Source of the DNA: Sandaracinus amylolyticus
GTDB lineage: Bacteria; Myxococcota_A; Polyangia; Polyangiales; Sandaracinaceae
Assembly: GCF_021631985.1 (NCBI RefSeq)
Contig: NZ_CP070225.1
Span: 8,680,001-8,744,000 of the forward strand
DNA: 64,000 nucleotides
Direction: 5' to 3'
How positions within the stretch are numbered: the stretch's first letter is position 1; each line of letters begins with the position of its first letter. The position numbers and the translations under genes are program-made. Below the pieces are notes generated by a model. It was not told the DNA's origin and ran no database searches. It saw only the letters and a program-made list of their open reading frames with translations. Positions 32,705-42,975 of this stretch are shown piece after piece.

Positions 32705-33591
32705 TCCATCGCTCCTCGGTCGCAGTCGGGGGAGGCGGGCGCCTCGACGTAGGCGCGCCCGAGCGCGGTCAGCTCGCCGTCGCCGCCCAGCAGATCGACG
32801 TGGTCGATCCCCTCGAAGCGCCCGGAGAACCACGCGTAGCGCTCGATGCGCGGATCGCTCTCGAGGAACGCGACCGCGTCCTCGAGGAACGCGATCTGAT
32901 CGTCGACGTCCGCGGCGTCGGTGCACGCGAACTCGGTGAGCCACAGCGGCTGCGTGAAGCGCTCCTCGTACTGGCGGACGTGATCGATCAGCCAGCGCGC
33001 CTGGTCCTCGCCCTCGGGATGACAGCCCACGTAGATGTGGATCGCGATGCGATCGACGCGGCAGTCGCGGCACGCGGCGAAGAAGTCTTCGAGGTAGCGG
33101 AACGGATCGGTGTCCTGACAGTCGCCGCCGCAGTAGTTCACCGCGGGCGAGACCAGGAGCAGGCCGCGCTCGTCGGCGATCCGCTCGACCTCGGGCCACA
33201 GCGCTGCGGCCTCTGCGGCCGACAGGTTCGCCTGCGATCCGAAGTTCGGCTCGTTGAAGCCGAGCAGCGTCGTCGCGCCCTCGGGGATCTCGTCGATGTG
33301 GGTCGCGGCCTCGAAGTCGCGGCCCCACACCATCGGCACGTACTCGACGCCCGCCGCGCGATAGCTTCCGTCGCGCAGCGCTTCGTCGGGCCGGTGGTGC
33401 CAGTTGTACCACCACGAGATCGCGGGCCGGAGCGCTGCGAAGTCGGCGAGCGAGTGGTGCCCGTACGCGACGCCGCGTTTGCATCCGCGCACCACCGGCG
33501 GGGTGCTGGCGTCGTCACGCACGTCGTCGCCCGGCGTGCCCTCGCACGCGCAGCCGACGATCAGCAGCGCCCACACGAAGCGCGCGCTCAT
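32701..33591 (-). CDS. GH128-type glycoside hydrolase lipoprotein (beta-1,3-glucanase)
   Basis: 296 residues with a short lipoprotein signal (FVWALLIVGCACEG). The TIM-barrel matches the Asl1/GH128 catalytic core: GVAYG at strand 1, WWYNW near 60, VPMVWG, then the acid/base Glu114 in LLGFNEPN and the nucleophile Glu220 in LWLTEFACT, each at the expected strand ends. Known GH128 members hydrolyse beta-1,3-glucan. It is translationally coupled on both sides (ATGA with the TOS1-like gene upstream and the thaumatin gene downstream). A cell-surface glucanase acting on fungal walls is the most likely role. Confidence 0.88.
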   Translation of the reverse strand: MSARFVWALLIVGCACEGTPGDDVRDDASTPPVVRGCKRGVAYGHHSLADFAALRPAISWWYNWHHRPDEALRDGSYRAAGVEYVPMVWGRDFEAATHIDEIPEGATTLLGFNEPNFGSQANLSAAEAAALWPEVERIADERGLLLVSPAVNYCGGDCQDTDPFRYLEDFFAACRDCRVDRIAIHIYVGCHPEGEDQARWLIDHVRQYEERFTQPLWLTEFACTDAADVDDQIAFLEDAVAFLESDPRIERYAWFSGRFEGIDHVDLLGGDGELTALGRAYVEAPASPDCDRGAME

Positions 33592-34850
33592 CGCGGCAGC
33601 CGCAGATCGAGGAGGCCGCGGACCACTCCGTCGTCGATCTCGGCGGGGAGCGCGGGCAGCAGCGGCGCCGCCGCCGCGGGGATCTCCGACGGATGCACGA
33701 TCGCGAGCTGCACGGTCCGCGACGTCTCGTCGAGCAGCACGAGGAAGTAGCGATAGCCCTCCGCAGGCCGCCGGAACGCGGCGCCCGGACCGCGCTCGGG
33801 GCTCGCGACCGCGCCTGCCGCGGCCTCGGCGATCGTGCTCTTGTCGATGAGATCGACCTCGGGCCCGAGGCGCGACACGTCGCAGCGCGCACCGCACGGT
33901 CCTTCGCCGACGTAGCCGCCGTAGCCGAAGAAGTTCGTGCTGAAGACGTCGAGGTTCCGGTACTCGTTGTTGTCGTTGACGACCTCGAACACGTTGAACT
34001 GCCCGCAGCCGTCGCCGAGCCACCACTCCGCGGGGTTCCGCGCGTAGCACTGGCAGCTCGAGAACGCGCCGGCGCGCGCGAGCTCGCCGAGGCTCAGGCC
34101 GATCCACGGTGCGTCGTACCAGTTGCCTCCCGGGCCATCGGAGCACGGCGTGCCTGCTTCGGGATCCCCGACGTGCGGCATGCGCGCGAGCAGCACGAAG
34201 AGCTTCGATCCGGCCCAGCCGTGGTGACGTCCTTCGCCGTTGCAGAAGGGCTCGCTGCCGGGCCCACACGGGAACGGGACGTCGGTCGCGAGATCGACCA
34301 GGCACTCGGTGCCGATCGCGCCGTCGAAGCCCTCGGACTCGGTGTCGTTGCCGCGGAACGAGAGGCCGCGCGGGCTCGACGCGGTGCGCCGATCCCACGC
34401 CGACACCAGCGACCATCCCGCGGCGCTCGGCTGGTAGACGGCGAGCTGCGCGACGTTCATCGGGCCGCGCAGCGTGAGCACGAGGTCTTCGTTCCACGGG
34501 GTGAGCCGATCGCTCGTCACCTCGTGCCGCGCCATGCAGCAGCCGTTCGTGTCGTACGCGTCGCAGGGGCCGACGTCGGGATCGCGCACGCTCGGGTACC
34601 AACCGGTCGCGCCGATCTGTTGGAACGTGATCGTCCCGCCGTGCGAGGGCGGATCGAGCACCGGGAGATCGGGAGGCCCGAGGCCGCCATCGAGGCTCGG
34701 GGGCGGCGCCGCGTCGACACCGATCACGCGTGCGTCGCGTGTCGCGGCGTCGTGTCCGATGCCGCCGTCGAGCTCGCTCGTGGGCCGCTCGTTCGAGCAG
34801 CCCAAGGCGATCATCGCGATCGCGAGAATCGAGGTCCGTCGATCGGACAT
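33588..34850 (-). CDS. TOS1-like (DUF2403/DUF2401) lipoprotein
   Basis: 420 residues, lipidated Cys18 (ILAIAMIALGCSNE), then a D/G/P linker to about 70. Residues 75-155 resemble DUF2403 (WNEDLVLTLRGPMNVAQLAVYQP). Residues 165-320 carry the DUF2401 pattern: FDGAIGTE, a KLFVLLARMPHV strand, APWIGLSLGEL, SCQCY (265-269) and GCGQFNVFEVVNDNNE (281-296). Fungal TOS1 is a wall-linked protein related to beta-1,3-glucan metabolism. This domain pair is mainly known from fungi; in this bacterial lipoprotein it heads an operon with a GH128 glucanase and a thaumatin-like protein. The family call comes from motif recall, not a search. Confidence 0.72.
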   Translation of the reverse strand: MSDRRTSILAIAMIALGCSNERPTSELDGGIGHDAATRDARVIGVDAAPPPSLDGGLGPPDLPVLDPPSHGGTITFQQIGATGWYPSVRDPDVGPCDAYDTNGCCMARHEVTSDRLTPWNEDLVLTLRGPMNVAQLAVYQPSAAGWSLVSAWDRRTASSPRGLSFRGNDTESEGFDGAIGTECLVDLATDVPFPCGPGSEPFCNGEGRHHGWAGSKLFVLLARMPHVGDPEAGTPCSDGPGGNWYDAPWIGLSLGELARAGAFSSCQCYARNPAEWWLGDGCGQFNVFEVVNDNNEYRNLDVFSTNFFGYGGYVGEGPCGARCDVSRLGPEVDLIDKSTIAEAAAGAVASPERGPGAAFRRPAEGYRYFLVLLDETSRTVQLAIVHPSEIPAAAAPLLPALPAEIDDGVVRGLLDLRLPR

Positions 34851-34922
34851 TCCGCTCCTCTCGGCAGATGAGTGGAGCGATCCGAGCGCAGTGGTGGCGA
34901 AATCGTCCGCCCCGAAAATGAA

Positions 34923-34954
34923 CGAGCCCTCCCGCCTCGCGGCGAGAGGGCTCG
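34923..34954 (-). terminator. Intrinsic terminator on minus strand
   Basis: A 9-bp GC stem (34923-34931 with 34946-34954) is extended by an inner 4-bp stem (34932-34935 with 34939-34942). Read on the minus strand, it is followed by a T-rich tail (TTCATTTTCG). It lies 17 nt past the stop of the coiled-coil gene and before the TOS1-like gene, so it separates that transcript from the fungal-wall operon. Confidence 0.75.
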
Positions 34955-34970
34955 GCTCGTCGATGGACGA

Positions 34971-35678
34971 TCAGTCGACGATCGGATCGAGCGCGATCTC
35001 GACGCGCTGCGTCCCGAGCCCGACGCGCTCCTCGACGATCACGCGGCCGCGCGCGAGATCCATCGTCATCGCGGGATCGCCGTCGCGCGCCGTCACGTCC
35101 GCGTCGCGCACGACCTCGCGACCGCCGCAGCGCGCGTAGCCGGAGTCGAACGTCGTGCCGTAGAGCGTCTCGCCACCGCAGCGCACCTCGACGCGGCAGT
35201 CGAACCCGCCGCCCTCGACCGGCATGCGCTCCACGGTGCACTGCTCGCCCATCGCGACCACCTCGGGCCCGTGGGTCGCGACGACGTGGCCGTCGCGCAC
35301 GAGCGGGGTGACCGCCGCCCTGGTCGCGGCGTACGCGCGCGCACCGCCGTGGCACGCGCCGCGCGATGCGCCGACCGCGAGCATCATCGAACCGACGAGC
35401 GCCACGCCCGCCATGATCGACGCGCCGAGGCGCATCGACCAGCGGAGCCCTTCGACGTCGTGCTCCGCGGCATCCAGCTTCGTCGCGTCGCTCTTCTCGT
35501 GGGGGGCGCGCACGCCGCCGCGATGCTCGTCGAGCTCGCGGCGTAGCACTTCCGCCTCACGGGTCTTCTGGGCGTGGGCTGCGCGGAGCAGCGCGATCTC
35601 CGACTTGGCCTCGTCGAGCTCGCGCTGCTGAGCATCCACGCGCGCCTGGATCGAAAGCAGCTCGTCCCGGTGCGTCAT
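34971..35678 (-). CDS. Coiled-coil membrane-anchored protein, unknown
   Basis: 235 residues from the ATG at 35678. Residues 5-60 form a heptad-rich coiled coil (LLSIQARVDAQQRELDEAKS and onward). One membrane helix follows at about 80-105 (LGASIMAGVALVGSMMLAVGA). The C-terminal ~120 residues, probably periplasmic, contain five Cys in a beta-rich domain (GEQCTVERMPVEGGGFDCRVEV, RCGGETLYGTTFDSGYARCGG; partial quotes). No family was recognised. It is divergent from the DUF2760 gene and ends at an intrinsic terminator. Confidence 0.72.
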   Translation of the reverse strand: MTHRDELLSIQARVDAQQRELDEAKSEIALLRAAHAQKTREAEVLRRELDEHRGGVRAPHEKSDATKLDAAEHDVEGLRWSMRLGASIMAGVALVGSMMLAVGASRGACHGGARAYAATRAAVTPLVRDGHVVATHGPEVVAMGEQCTVERMPVEGGGFDCRVEVRCGGETLYGTTFDSGYARCGGREVVRDADVTARDGDPAMTMDLARGRVIVEERVGLGTQRVEIALDPIVD

Positions 35679-35789
35679 GACCCCATCATGGGCTTGGTCC
35701 CGCTCCGAAGAAAAGGGGCGCACGCACGATCGTGAGCACGTGTCCTTACCTCGGATCCGGCAGGGGTCTCGTGCTAATCAAGCGGCCCC

Positions 35790-36382
35790 ATGCCGACCGA
35801 CGATCAGCCCGCACCGGGGTTCTTCTTCCGCTTCTTCGTGCTCGCCTGGATCGCGTACTTCCGCACGCTGTTCGACGCGGATTTCGCGGCCGGCGTCGCG
35901 CGGCTCCGCGAGGGACGGCCCGCGCTGCCGCCGCCTCCCGAGCCGGAGCAGAAGCCCGCGCCCGAGAAGAAGAAGCCCGAGCCCGAGAGGCCGGTGCTGC
36001 GCGAGGCGACGCCCGACGCCGCGCTCCAGCTGCTCGCGCTGCTGCAGCGCGAAGGTCGATTCGTGGACTTCCTCGAGGAGGACGTGGCGAGCTTCTCGGA
36101 CGCGCAGGTCGGTGCGGCGGCGCGCGTGGTGCACGAGGGTTGTCGCAAGGCGCTGCGCGAGCACGTTCCGCTCGAGCCGGTGCGCAGCGAGGACGAGGGC
36201 GCGAAGGTGACGCTGGAGAAGGGCTTCGACGCGAAGGCGATCCGTCTGACCGGCAACGTCGTCGGTGAGCCGCCGTTCAAGGGCGCGCTCGCGCATCGCG
36301 GCTGGCGCGCGAAGGACGTGAAGCTGCCGAAGATGGCCGAGGGGCACGACGCGCGCGTGATCGCGCCGGCGGAGGTGGAGCT

Positions 36383-36386
<4 letters not shown>
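35790..36386 (+). CDS. DUF2760 protein
   Basis: 198 residues. A membrane-like N-terminal helix (FFFRFFVLAWIAYFRTLFDADFA) is followed by a Pro/Glu/Lys linker and the DUF2760 domain (about 70-198). The domain holds ALQLLALLQREGRFVDFLEED, the repeated signature around residue 85, and FKGALAHRGWRAKDVKLPK near the end. DUF2760 genes regularly precede an Hsp70-like gene, which is the case here with a 4-bp GTGA overlap, so the product is probably a partner or substrate adaptor of that chaperone. Confidence 0.88.
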
Positions 36387-38233
<1,847 letters not shown>

Positions 38234-38289
38234 GGCCGCGCGGGGAGAGGCTTCGGTGAGGGGCGCGGGGAGGGGTCTCGTGCTCGGAC

Positions 38290-38306
38290 AGCACGCGCCG
38301 CGTGCT
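38290..38306. terminator. 17-bp palindrome between convergent Hsp70 and LysR genes
   Basis: AGCACGCG-C-CGCGTGCT is a perfect palindrome around one central base, in the 180-bp convergent gap. A preceding GTGCT/AGCAC hairpin shares its left arm. It could act as a bidirectional terminator; no T-run is present. Confidence 0.4.
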
Positions 38307-38413
38307 CTCGACTTCACGCGCGAACCGGCTCGCCCTTCGGGCATCGCGGCCGAATTGGTCGGGCTCGCGCTTCGCGCATCGCGCCGACTCCAGTGCTGGG
38401 GCTGTGGCCTCGC

Positions 38414-39310
38414 TCACGTCTCGCGCGTTGCGACGACGAACTCGATCAGCGCGCGGACCGCGCTCGAGCGGGCGGTGGCGCGCGGGTACACCAGCGAGAA
38501 CGGGCGCTTCGCGCCGCGGTGCTCTTCCAGCACTTCGACGAGCTCGCCGCGGCGGAGCGCGTCGGCGACCATGAAGTCGTAGGCGTACGCGAGGCCGAGG
38601 CCGGCGCGGGCGAGCGCGACCACGCCGACCATGTCGTCGGAGCAGCGGTAGCGCGCCAGGGGCTCGATGCGGCGGGGCGGCGTGCCGAGCTCCCACGGTA
38701 TCGCGCGGCCGGTGCGCGGGAGGACGAACGTGATGCAGTCGTGCGACGCGAGATCGTCCGGCGTCTGCGGACGCCCGCGCCGCGCGAGGTACGCCGGGCT
38801 CGCGACCACCGCGAGCGGGAACGAGCCGAGGCGCCGCGCGACCAGCGATTGGTCGCCGATCGCGCCGTGACGGATCGCGAGGTCGCACTGGTCGCGCACG
38901 AAGTCGACGTTGTGATTCGAGACCTGCATCTCGACTTGTACGTTCGGGTTGAGACGGTGGAACTCGTCGAGCCGCGGCGCGAACCGGTGCAGGCCGTACG
39001 TCGTCGGCACGCTGATGCGCACCACGCCCGAGGGGGTGTCGCGCTTCTCGCGCATCGCCTCGCCTCCCGCGCGCAGCAGGGCGAGCGCCTGCGCGGCGTG
39101 CTCGTAGTAGCGCCGGCCCTCGTCGGTCGCCGCGAGGCTCCGGGTGGTGCGGCGGAACAGCGACGCACCGAGCTCCTCCTCGAGACGCGCGACGCTGCGG
39201 CTGACCGCCTGGGGCGTGAGCGCGAGCGCCCGCGCGGCGCGGGTGAAGCTGCCGAGCTCGTAGGTCCGGCAGAACGCCTCGAGGTGAGCGAGGGGAGGGA
39301 GCGCGGTCAT
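38414..39310 (-). CDS. LysR-family transcriptional regulator
   Basis: 298 residues. The winged HTH occupies residues 5-65 (LEAFCRTYELGSFTRAARAL, then QAVSRSVARLEEELGASLFRRTTRSLAATDEG, quoted in part). The effector domain with two Rossmann-like lobes follows (VVRISVPTTYGLHRFAPRL, GLGLAYAYDFMVADALRRGELVEVL). It resembles the CrgA-like LysR subgroup, whose members often respond to oxidants or aromatics. It is divergent from the DJ-1/PfpI gene with a 75-bp shared promoter region, so it probably controls that gene and itself. Confidence 0.93.
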   Translation of the reverse strand: MTALPPLAHLEAFCRTYELGSFTRAARALALTPQAVSRSVARLEEELGASLFRRTTRSLAATDEGRRYYEHAAQALALLRAGGEAMREKRDTPSGVVRISVPTTYGLHRFAPRLDEFHRLNPNVQVEMQVSNHNVDFVRDQCDLAIRHGAIGDQSLVARRLGSFPLAVVASPAYLARRGRPQTPDDLASHDCITFVLPRTGRAIPWELGTPPRRIEPLARYRCSDDMVGVVALARAGLGLAYAYDFMVADALRRGELVEVLEEHRGAKRPFSLVYPRATARSSAVRALIEFVVATRET

Positions 39311-39385
39311 CTTCAATCGATACGTACAACTGAATGACGCACCGCGCCTCTCACGCCGCGCCGACCGGCTCCGTACATCTCCGGC

Positions 39386-40171
39386 ATGACGAGCCATCGA
39401 ACGGTGCTCGCGACCAGCGCGCTCGCGCTCCTCGCGTGCTGCGCACCGCGACACGAAGACACCGCACGAGAACCGGAGAGCCAGATGACCCAGAGGCCGA
39501 CGATCCTGATCGCGATGACGAGCCACGACCGCAAGGGCGACACCGGCGAGCCCACGGGCGCGTACCTGCCCGAGATCGCCGAGCCCTACGAGGTGTTCGT
39601 CGAGGCGGGCTACGACGTGGAGTTCGCGTCGGTGCGCGGAGGGCGCGTCCCGCTCGACGGAGTCGATCGCAGCGTGCCCGCGGTCGCGCGCTTCCTCGAC
39701 GACGAGCGGCTGGTCGCGCGCCTCCACGCGAGCATCGCGTCGCGCGACGTCGACCCCTCGCGCTACGCAGCGATCTTCTTCGCCGGTGGGCACGGCGCGA
39801 TGTGGGACCTCCCCGAGGACCCCTCGTTCCAGCGCGCGACCGCGTCGATCTACGAGCGCGGCGGCGCGGTGGCGGCGGTGTGTCACGGGCCCGCGGCGCT
39901 GGTGAACGTGCGGCTCGCCGATGGTCGCGCGCTCGTCGCGGGGCGCACCATCAGCGCGTTCACCGACGACGAGGAGCGCGCGGTGCAGCTCGATCGCGTC
40001 GTGCCCTTCCTGCTCGAGAGCACGCTGCGCGAACGAGGCGCGAGCATCGTGACCGCGCCGCTCTGGCAGCCGCGCGTCGCGGTCGACGAGCGTCTCGTCA
40101 CCGGGCAGAACCCCGCGTCGGCTGCGCCGGTCGCGCGTGCCCTGGTCGAGCTGCTCGCGACGCGGCGCTGA
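39386..40171 (+). CDS. DJ-1/PfpI family protein (type 1 glutamine amidotransferase-like), exported
   Basis: 261 residues. An N-terminal export segment, probably a lipoprotein signal (SALALLACCAPRHED), precedes the domain. The GATase1-like domain starts at ILIAMTSHDRKGDTGEPTGAYLPEIAEPYEVF; the Glu in GEPTGAYLPE and the nucleophile Cys in AAVCHGPAAL match the Hsp31/glyoxalase III-like branch. FFAGGHGAMWDL supplies the oxyanion loop. Possible activities are glyoxalase, deglycase or chaperone. The paired divergent LysR gene suggests induction by reactive carbonyl or oxidative stress. Confidence 0.87.
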   Translation: MTSHRTVLATSALALLACCAPRHEDTAREPESQMTQRPTILIAMTSHDRKGDTGEPTGAYLPEIAEPYEVFVEAGYDVEFASVRGGRVPLDGVDRSVPAVARFLDDERLVARLHASIASRDVDPSRYAAIFFAGGHGAMWDLPEDPSFQRATASIYERGGAVAAVCHGPAALVNVRLADGRALVAGRTISAFTDDEERAVQLDRVVPFLLESTLRERGASIVTAPLWQPRVAVDERLVTGQNPASAAPVARALVELLATRR

Positions 40172-40190
40172 GGTCGCGTACGCTGGAGCG

Positions 40191-41009
40191 ATGTTGCAGC
40201 GAGCGTGGTGGGCTTCGCTGGCTCTGACGTGGGCCGGTTGTTACGCGTCGCACGAGCTCGAGACCGGAGCTCCGACGTGCGAGGCGCCAGTCGGGTCGGG
40301 CGTCGCTTGCGAGCCGGATCGCGCGGTGTGGCCCGACGGGGCGTGCCGCGACGCGAGCGGGACGGCGATCGCGTTCCGGGTCGGTGGGGGGCTCGCCGCG
40401 TGCGAGATGCGAGGAGACGCATCGGGGTGGGCCGCGCGTCCGGCGTGCGGTGAGGCGCACGACGGAACCCACGCCGCGTCGTGCGAAGGTGCGACGCCGA
40501 GCGGGCCGCTCGCGTTCGCGTGGTGGCCGACGCGCCCGCCTTTCGCCGAGCGGACCTTCGATCCCGCACCGGGCACCTGCGAGGTCGCGCTCGAGGCCGA
40601 GCCCGACGGTCCGTGGGAGCCGCTGCGCGGCGTCGACGAGATCTGCGCCGACGTCGAGCCCTCGTGCTCGACGCCGGTGGTGATCGATCTCGTCGCGCGC
40701 GGGGGCGATCCGTGCGGCGGCTCGGAGTTCGTCGAGCGCTGCCGCGCCGAGGTGGTGGACGGACGGATCGTGCTGCGCGCGGAGTCTGCGCCGGCGCGCA
40801 TCGCGGGGTGCTTGACCGAGCTCGGGGATCGCGTCGCCCGCTGCGCGCTGCCGCCCCTTCCGGTCGGGCGCTACGAGGTGGTCGACGATCTCGGTCGCAC
40901 CCTCGGCGCGATCACGATCGGCGCCGAGGGACGCGGAGGTCGTGCGTGCACCGAGCTTCCCATCGACGAGGTCGATGGATCGGCGCGCACCCATCGACGC
41001 GGTGAATGA
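40191..41009 (+). CDS. Cysteine-rich lipoprotein, unknown
   Basis: 272 residues. The signal peptide WWASLALTWAGCYASH ends in a lipobox (Cys at about 17). The mature part contains around 16 Cys spread evenly (for example PDGACRDASG, ACEMRGDASG, RPACGEAHDG, HAASCEGATP), pointing to a heavily disulfide-bonded extracellular domain. No catalytic signature is visible. It starts 19 bp after the DJ-1 stop and may be co-transcribed with it. A 22-bp-stem hairpin follows. Confidence 0.75.
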   Translation: MLQRAWWASLALTWAGCYASHELETGAPTCEAPVGSGVACEPDRAVWPDGACRDASGTAIAFRVGGGLAACEMRGDASGWAARPACGEAHDGTHAASCEGATPSGPLAFAWWPTRPPFAERTFDPAPGTCEVALEAEPDGPWEPLRGVDEICADVEPSCSTPVVIDLVARGGDPCGGSEFVERCRAEVVDGRIVLRAESAPARIAGCLTELGDRVARCALPPLPVGRYEVVDDLGRTLGAITIGAEGRGGRACTELPIDEVDGSARTHRRGE

Positions 41010-41018
41010 CTCGTACTG

Positions 41019-41074
41019 CTGCCCGGATGTTGGTTCCGGGATCGATGTTCAGCCCGGAACCAACATCCGGGCAG
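41019..41074. terminator. Very long perfect hairpin between convergent genes
   Basis: Bases 41019-41040 are the exact reverse complement of 41053-41074 (22 bp), with a 12-nt loop (41041-41052). A further GTAC/GTAC pair flanks it. It sits between the plus-strand lipoprotein (stop 41009) and the minus-strand kinase (stop 41080), so a bidirectional terminator is the natural reading. Confidence 0.75.
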
Positions 41075-41079
41075 AGGTA

Positions 41080-42942
41080 CTAGCGCAGCGAGGCGAGGGC
41101 GGCGCGGTAACGATCGTTCCCCGGCGCCAGCACCATCGCGCGTCGATACGCGCGCGCCGCGCCGTCGCGATCTCCGGCGCGGAGGCGCGCCGCGCCGAGC
41201 CCCGCGAAGATGCGCGCGTCGCTGGGCGCGATGCGCGAAGCGGCCGCGTACTCGGCGGCCGCGCGGTGGAAGTCTCCGGCGCGGAAACGATCACGAGCGC
41301 GCGCGAGCACGGTCTGCAGCGTGTCGTTGGTGCGCGCGGGGCGCGCCGGCGCGATGCGCGACGCGGGGACCGGCGCGGTGACCCGCGGCTGGGCGCGGCG
41401 ACCACGACGTCCACGGCGCACGCGCGGCTCGGGCGGCGCCTCCTCCACCGCGAGCTCGGGCTCCGGCTCGGGGATCTCGACCGCGGCGGGCGCGACCGGC
41501 GCGGGCGCGACGATCGGCGGCGCTTCGACCTGGGCCGGCGCGATCGCGACGACCGGCGCTGCCACCACCGGCGGCGCGTCGTGGCCGCCCCGGCTCGTCA
41601 CCGCGACCAGCGCGACCGTCGCCAGCGCGCCGACACACGCGGCGATCACGTGCGAGGGCTCGACCCGCCACGCGCGCAGCTTCGCGCGCATCGCGCCGAT
41701 CGACCACACGCTCGCGCTCGACCCGGACGCGGTGAGCGGCAGCAGATCCGAAGGCACCGCCGGCGGCGGCGGCAGCACCACGGGGGCCACCCGACCGTCG
41801 GGCGTCGCGTTCACGCTGATCGGGTTCGGCGTCGCGTCCATCGCGCGCAGCCACTCGCGGATCTGCGCGTCGCGCGCGCTCATCAGCGCGTGCCCCGCGC
41901 TGTTCACGAACGCCGCGACCTCGGTCGACGACACGTGCGGCGCGCGGGTCGCGAGCCACCGCACCAGATCCGCGTGCAGCTCGCGCATCGAGCAGCGCGT
42001 CTCGGGCGAGCGATCGAGCGCGCGCAGCACGATCGCGTCGAGCGTCGCGTCCCCGTCGCTCGCGATCTGCGAGGGCGGGACGATCGGCGAGTTGCGCACC
42101 TTCGTGAGCACCTCGAACGCGCCCTTGCCGCGGAACAGACGACGCCCGGTGAGGCACTCCCAGAGCAGCACGCCGAGCGACCACACGTCGGCCGACGAGC
42201 TCGGCCGCTCGCCGCTCACCAGCTCGGGCGCGACGTAGCGGAACTTGCCCTTCACGTGGCCGACCTCGGTGCCGACCACGTTGCGCGCGGTCTTCGCGAC
42301 CCCGAAGTCGATCAGCTTCGCGATGCCGCTGCGCAGCACCATCACGTTCGGCGGGCTCACGTCGCGGTGCACGAGGTGCAGCGGCGTTCCGTCGAGCGCC
42401 TTCGCCTGGTGCGCGTAGGCGAGCGCGGCCGCGATCTCCGAGACGATCTTCGCGACGACTGCGACCGGCACGCGCGTCTTGGTGCGCTCGCACTCCCCGA
42501 GCAGCTCCGAGAGCGTGAGGCCGTCGAGGTACTCGGCCGCGATGTACGTCAGCGCGTCCTCGAAGCCGGTGTCGTGGATCTGCAGCAGGTTCGGGTGGGC
42601 GAGGGCCGAGAGCGCGCGCGCCTCGTCGAGGAACATCCCGACGTGCTGCGGGCTGTCGAGCAGGTGCGCGCGCGGGGTCTTCACCACGACGAGACGACGC
42701 ACCGCGCCTGGACTGCTGACGAGCGCGAGATGGACGTCGGCCATGCCGCCGCGGCCGAGCAGCCCGAGGAGCACGTAGCGCCCGAAGCGCGCAGGCGTCG
42801 CGCACGCCCGCGTGCCCGAGCTGGGCTCGGGCGCGCTCGGGGTCGCGCTCGAGACCTTGGCGATCACGGTCACGAGCGTGGCAGATGGCAACAACCGATC
42901 CGCTGGATTTTGGCATGCGATCTCGCGATCGGAGCGGAGCAC
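41080..42942 (-). CDS. Membrane-anchored Ser/Thr protein kinase with TPR-like tail
   Basis: 620 residues in the longest frame; the true start may be a GTG near 42873, since the kinase domain begins only at residue 53. Catalytic residues are GRGGMADV (P-loop 63-70), Lys88 (VVVKTPR), HRD at 192-194 (HRDVSPPNVM) and DFG at 212-214, followed by GKFRYVAPE. One membrane helix is predicted near 440 (HVIAACVGALATVALVAV), then a Pro/Ala/Glu stretch, a basic RRGRRGRRA patch and TPR-like helices at the end (FRAGDFHRAAAEYAAASRIAP). Typical myxobacterial PknB-like sensor kinase. Confidence 0.9.
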   Translation of the reverse strand: MLRSDREIACQNPADRLLPSATLVTVIAKVSSATPSAPEPSSGTRACATPARFGRYVLLGLLGRGGMADVHLALVSSPGAVRRLVVVKTPRAHLLDSPQHVGMFLDEARALSALAHPNLLQIHDTGFEDALTYIAAEYLDGLTLSELLGECERTKTRVPVAVVAKIVSEIAAALAYAHQAKALDGTPLHLVHRDVSPPNVMVLRSGIAKLIDFGVAKTARNVVGTEVGHVKGKFRYVAPELVSGERPSSSADVWSLGVLLWECLTGRRLFRGKGAFEVLTKVRNSPIVPPSQIASDGDATLDAIVLRALDRSPETRCSMRELHADLVRWLATRAPHVSSTEVAAFVNSAGHALMSARDAQIREWLRAMDATPNPISVNATPDGRVAPVVLPPPPAVPSDLLPLTASGSSASVWSIGAMRAKLRAWRVEPSHVIAACVGALATVALVAVTSRGGHDAPPVVAAPVVAIAPAQVEAPPIVAPAPVAPAAVEIPEPEPELAVEEAPPEPRVRRGRRGRRAQPRVTAPVPASRIAPARPARTNDTLQTVLARARDRFRAGDFHRAAAEYAAASRIAPSDARIFAGLGAARLRAGDRDGAARAYRRAMVLAPGNDRYRAALASLR

Positions 42943-42975
42943 GCGCTGCGCCGTGGAGCGCGCGGTGCGCCACGC

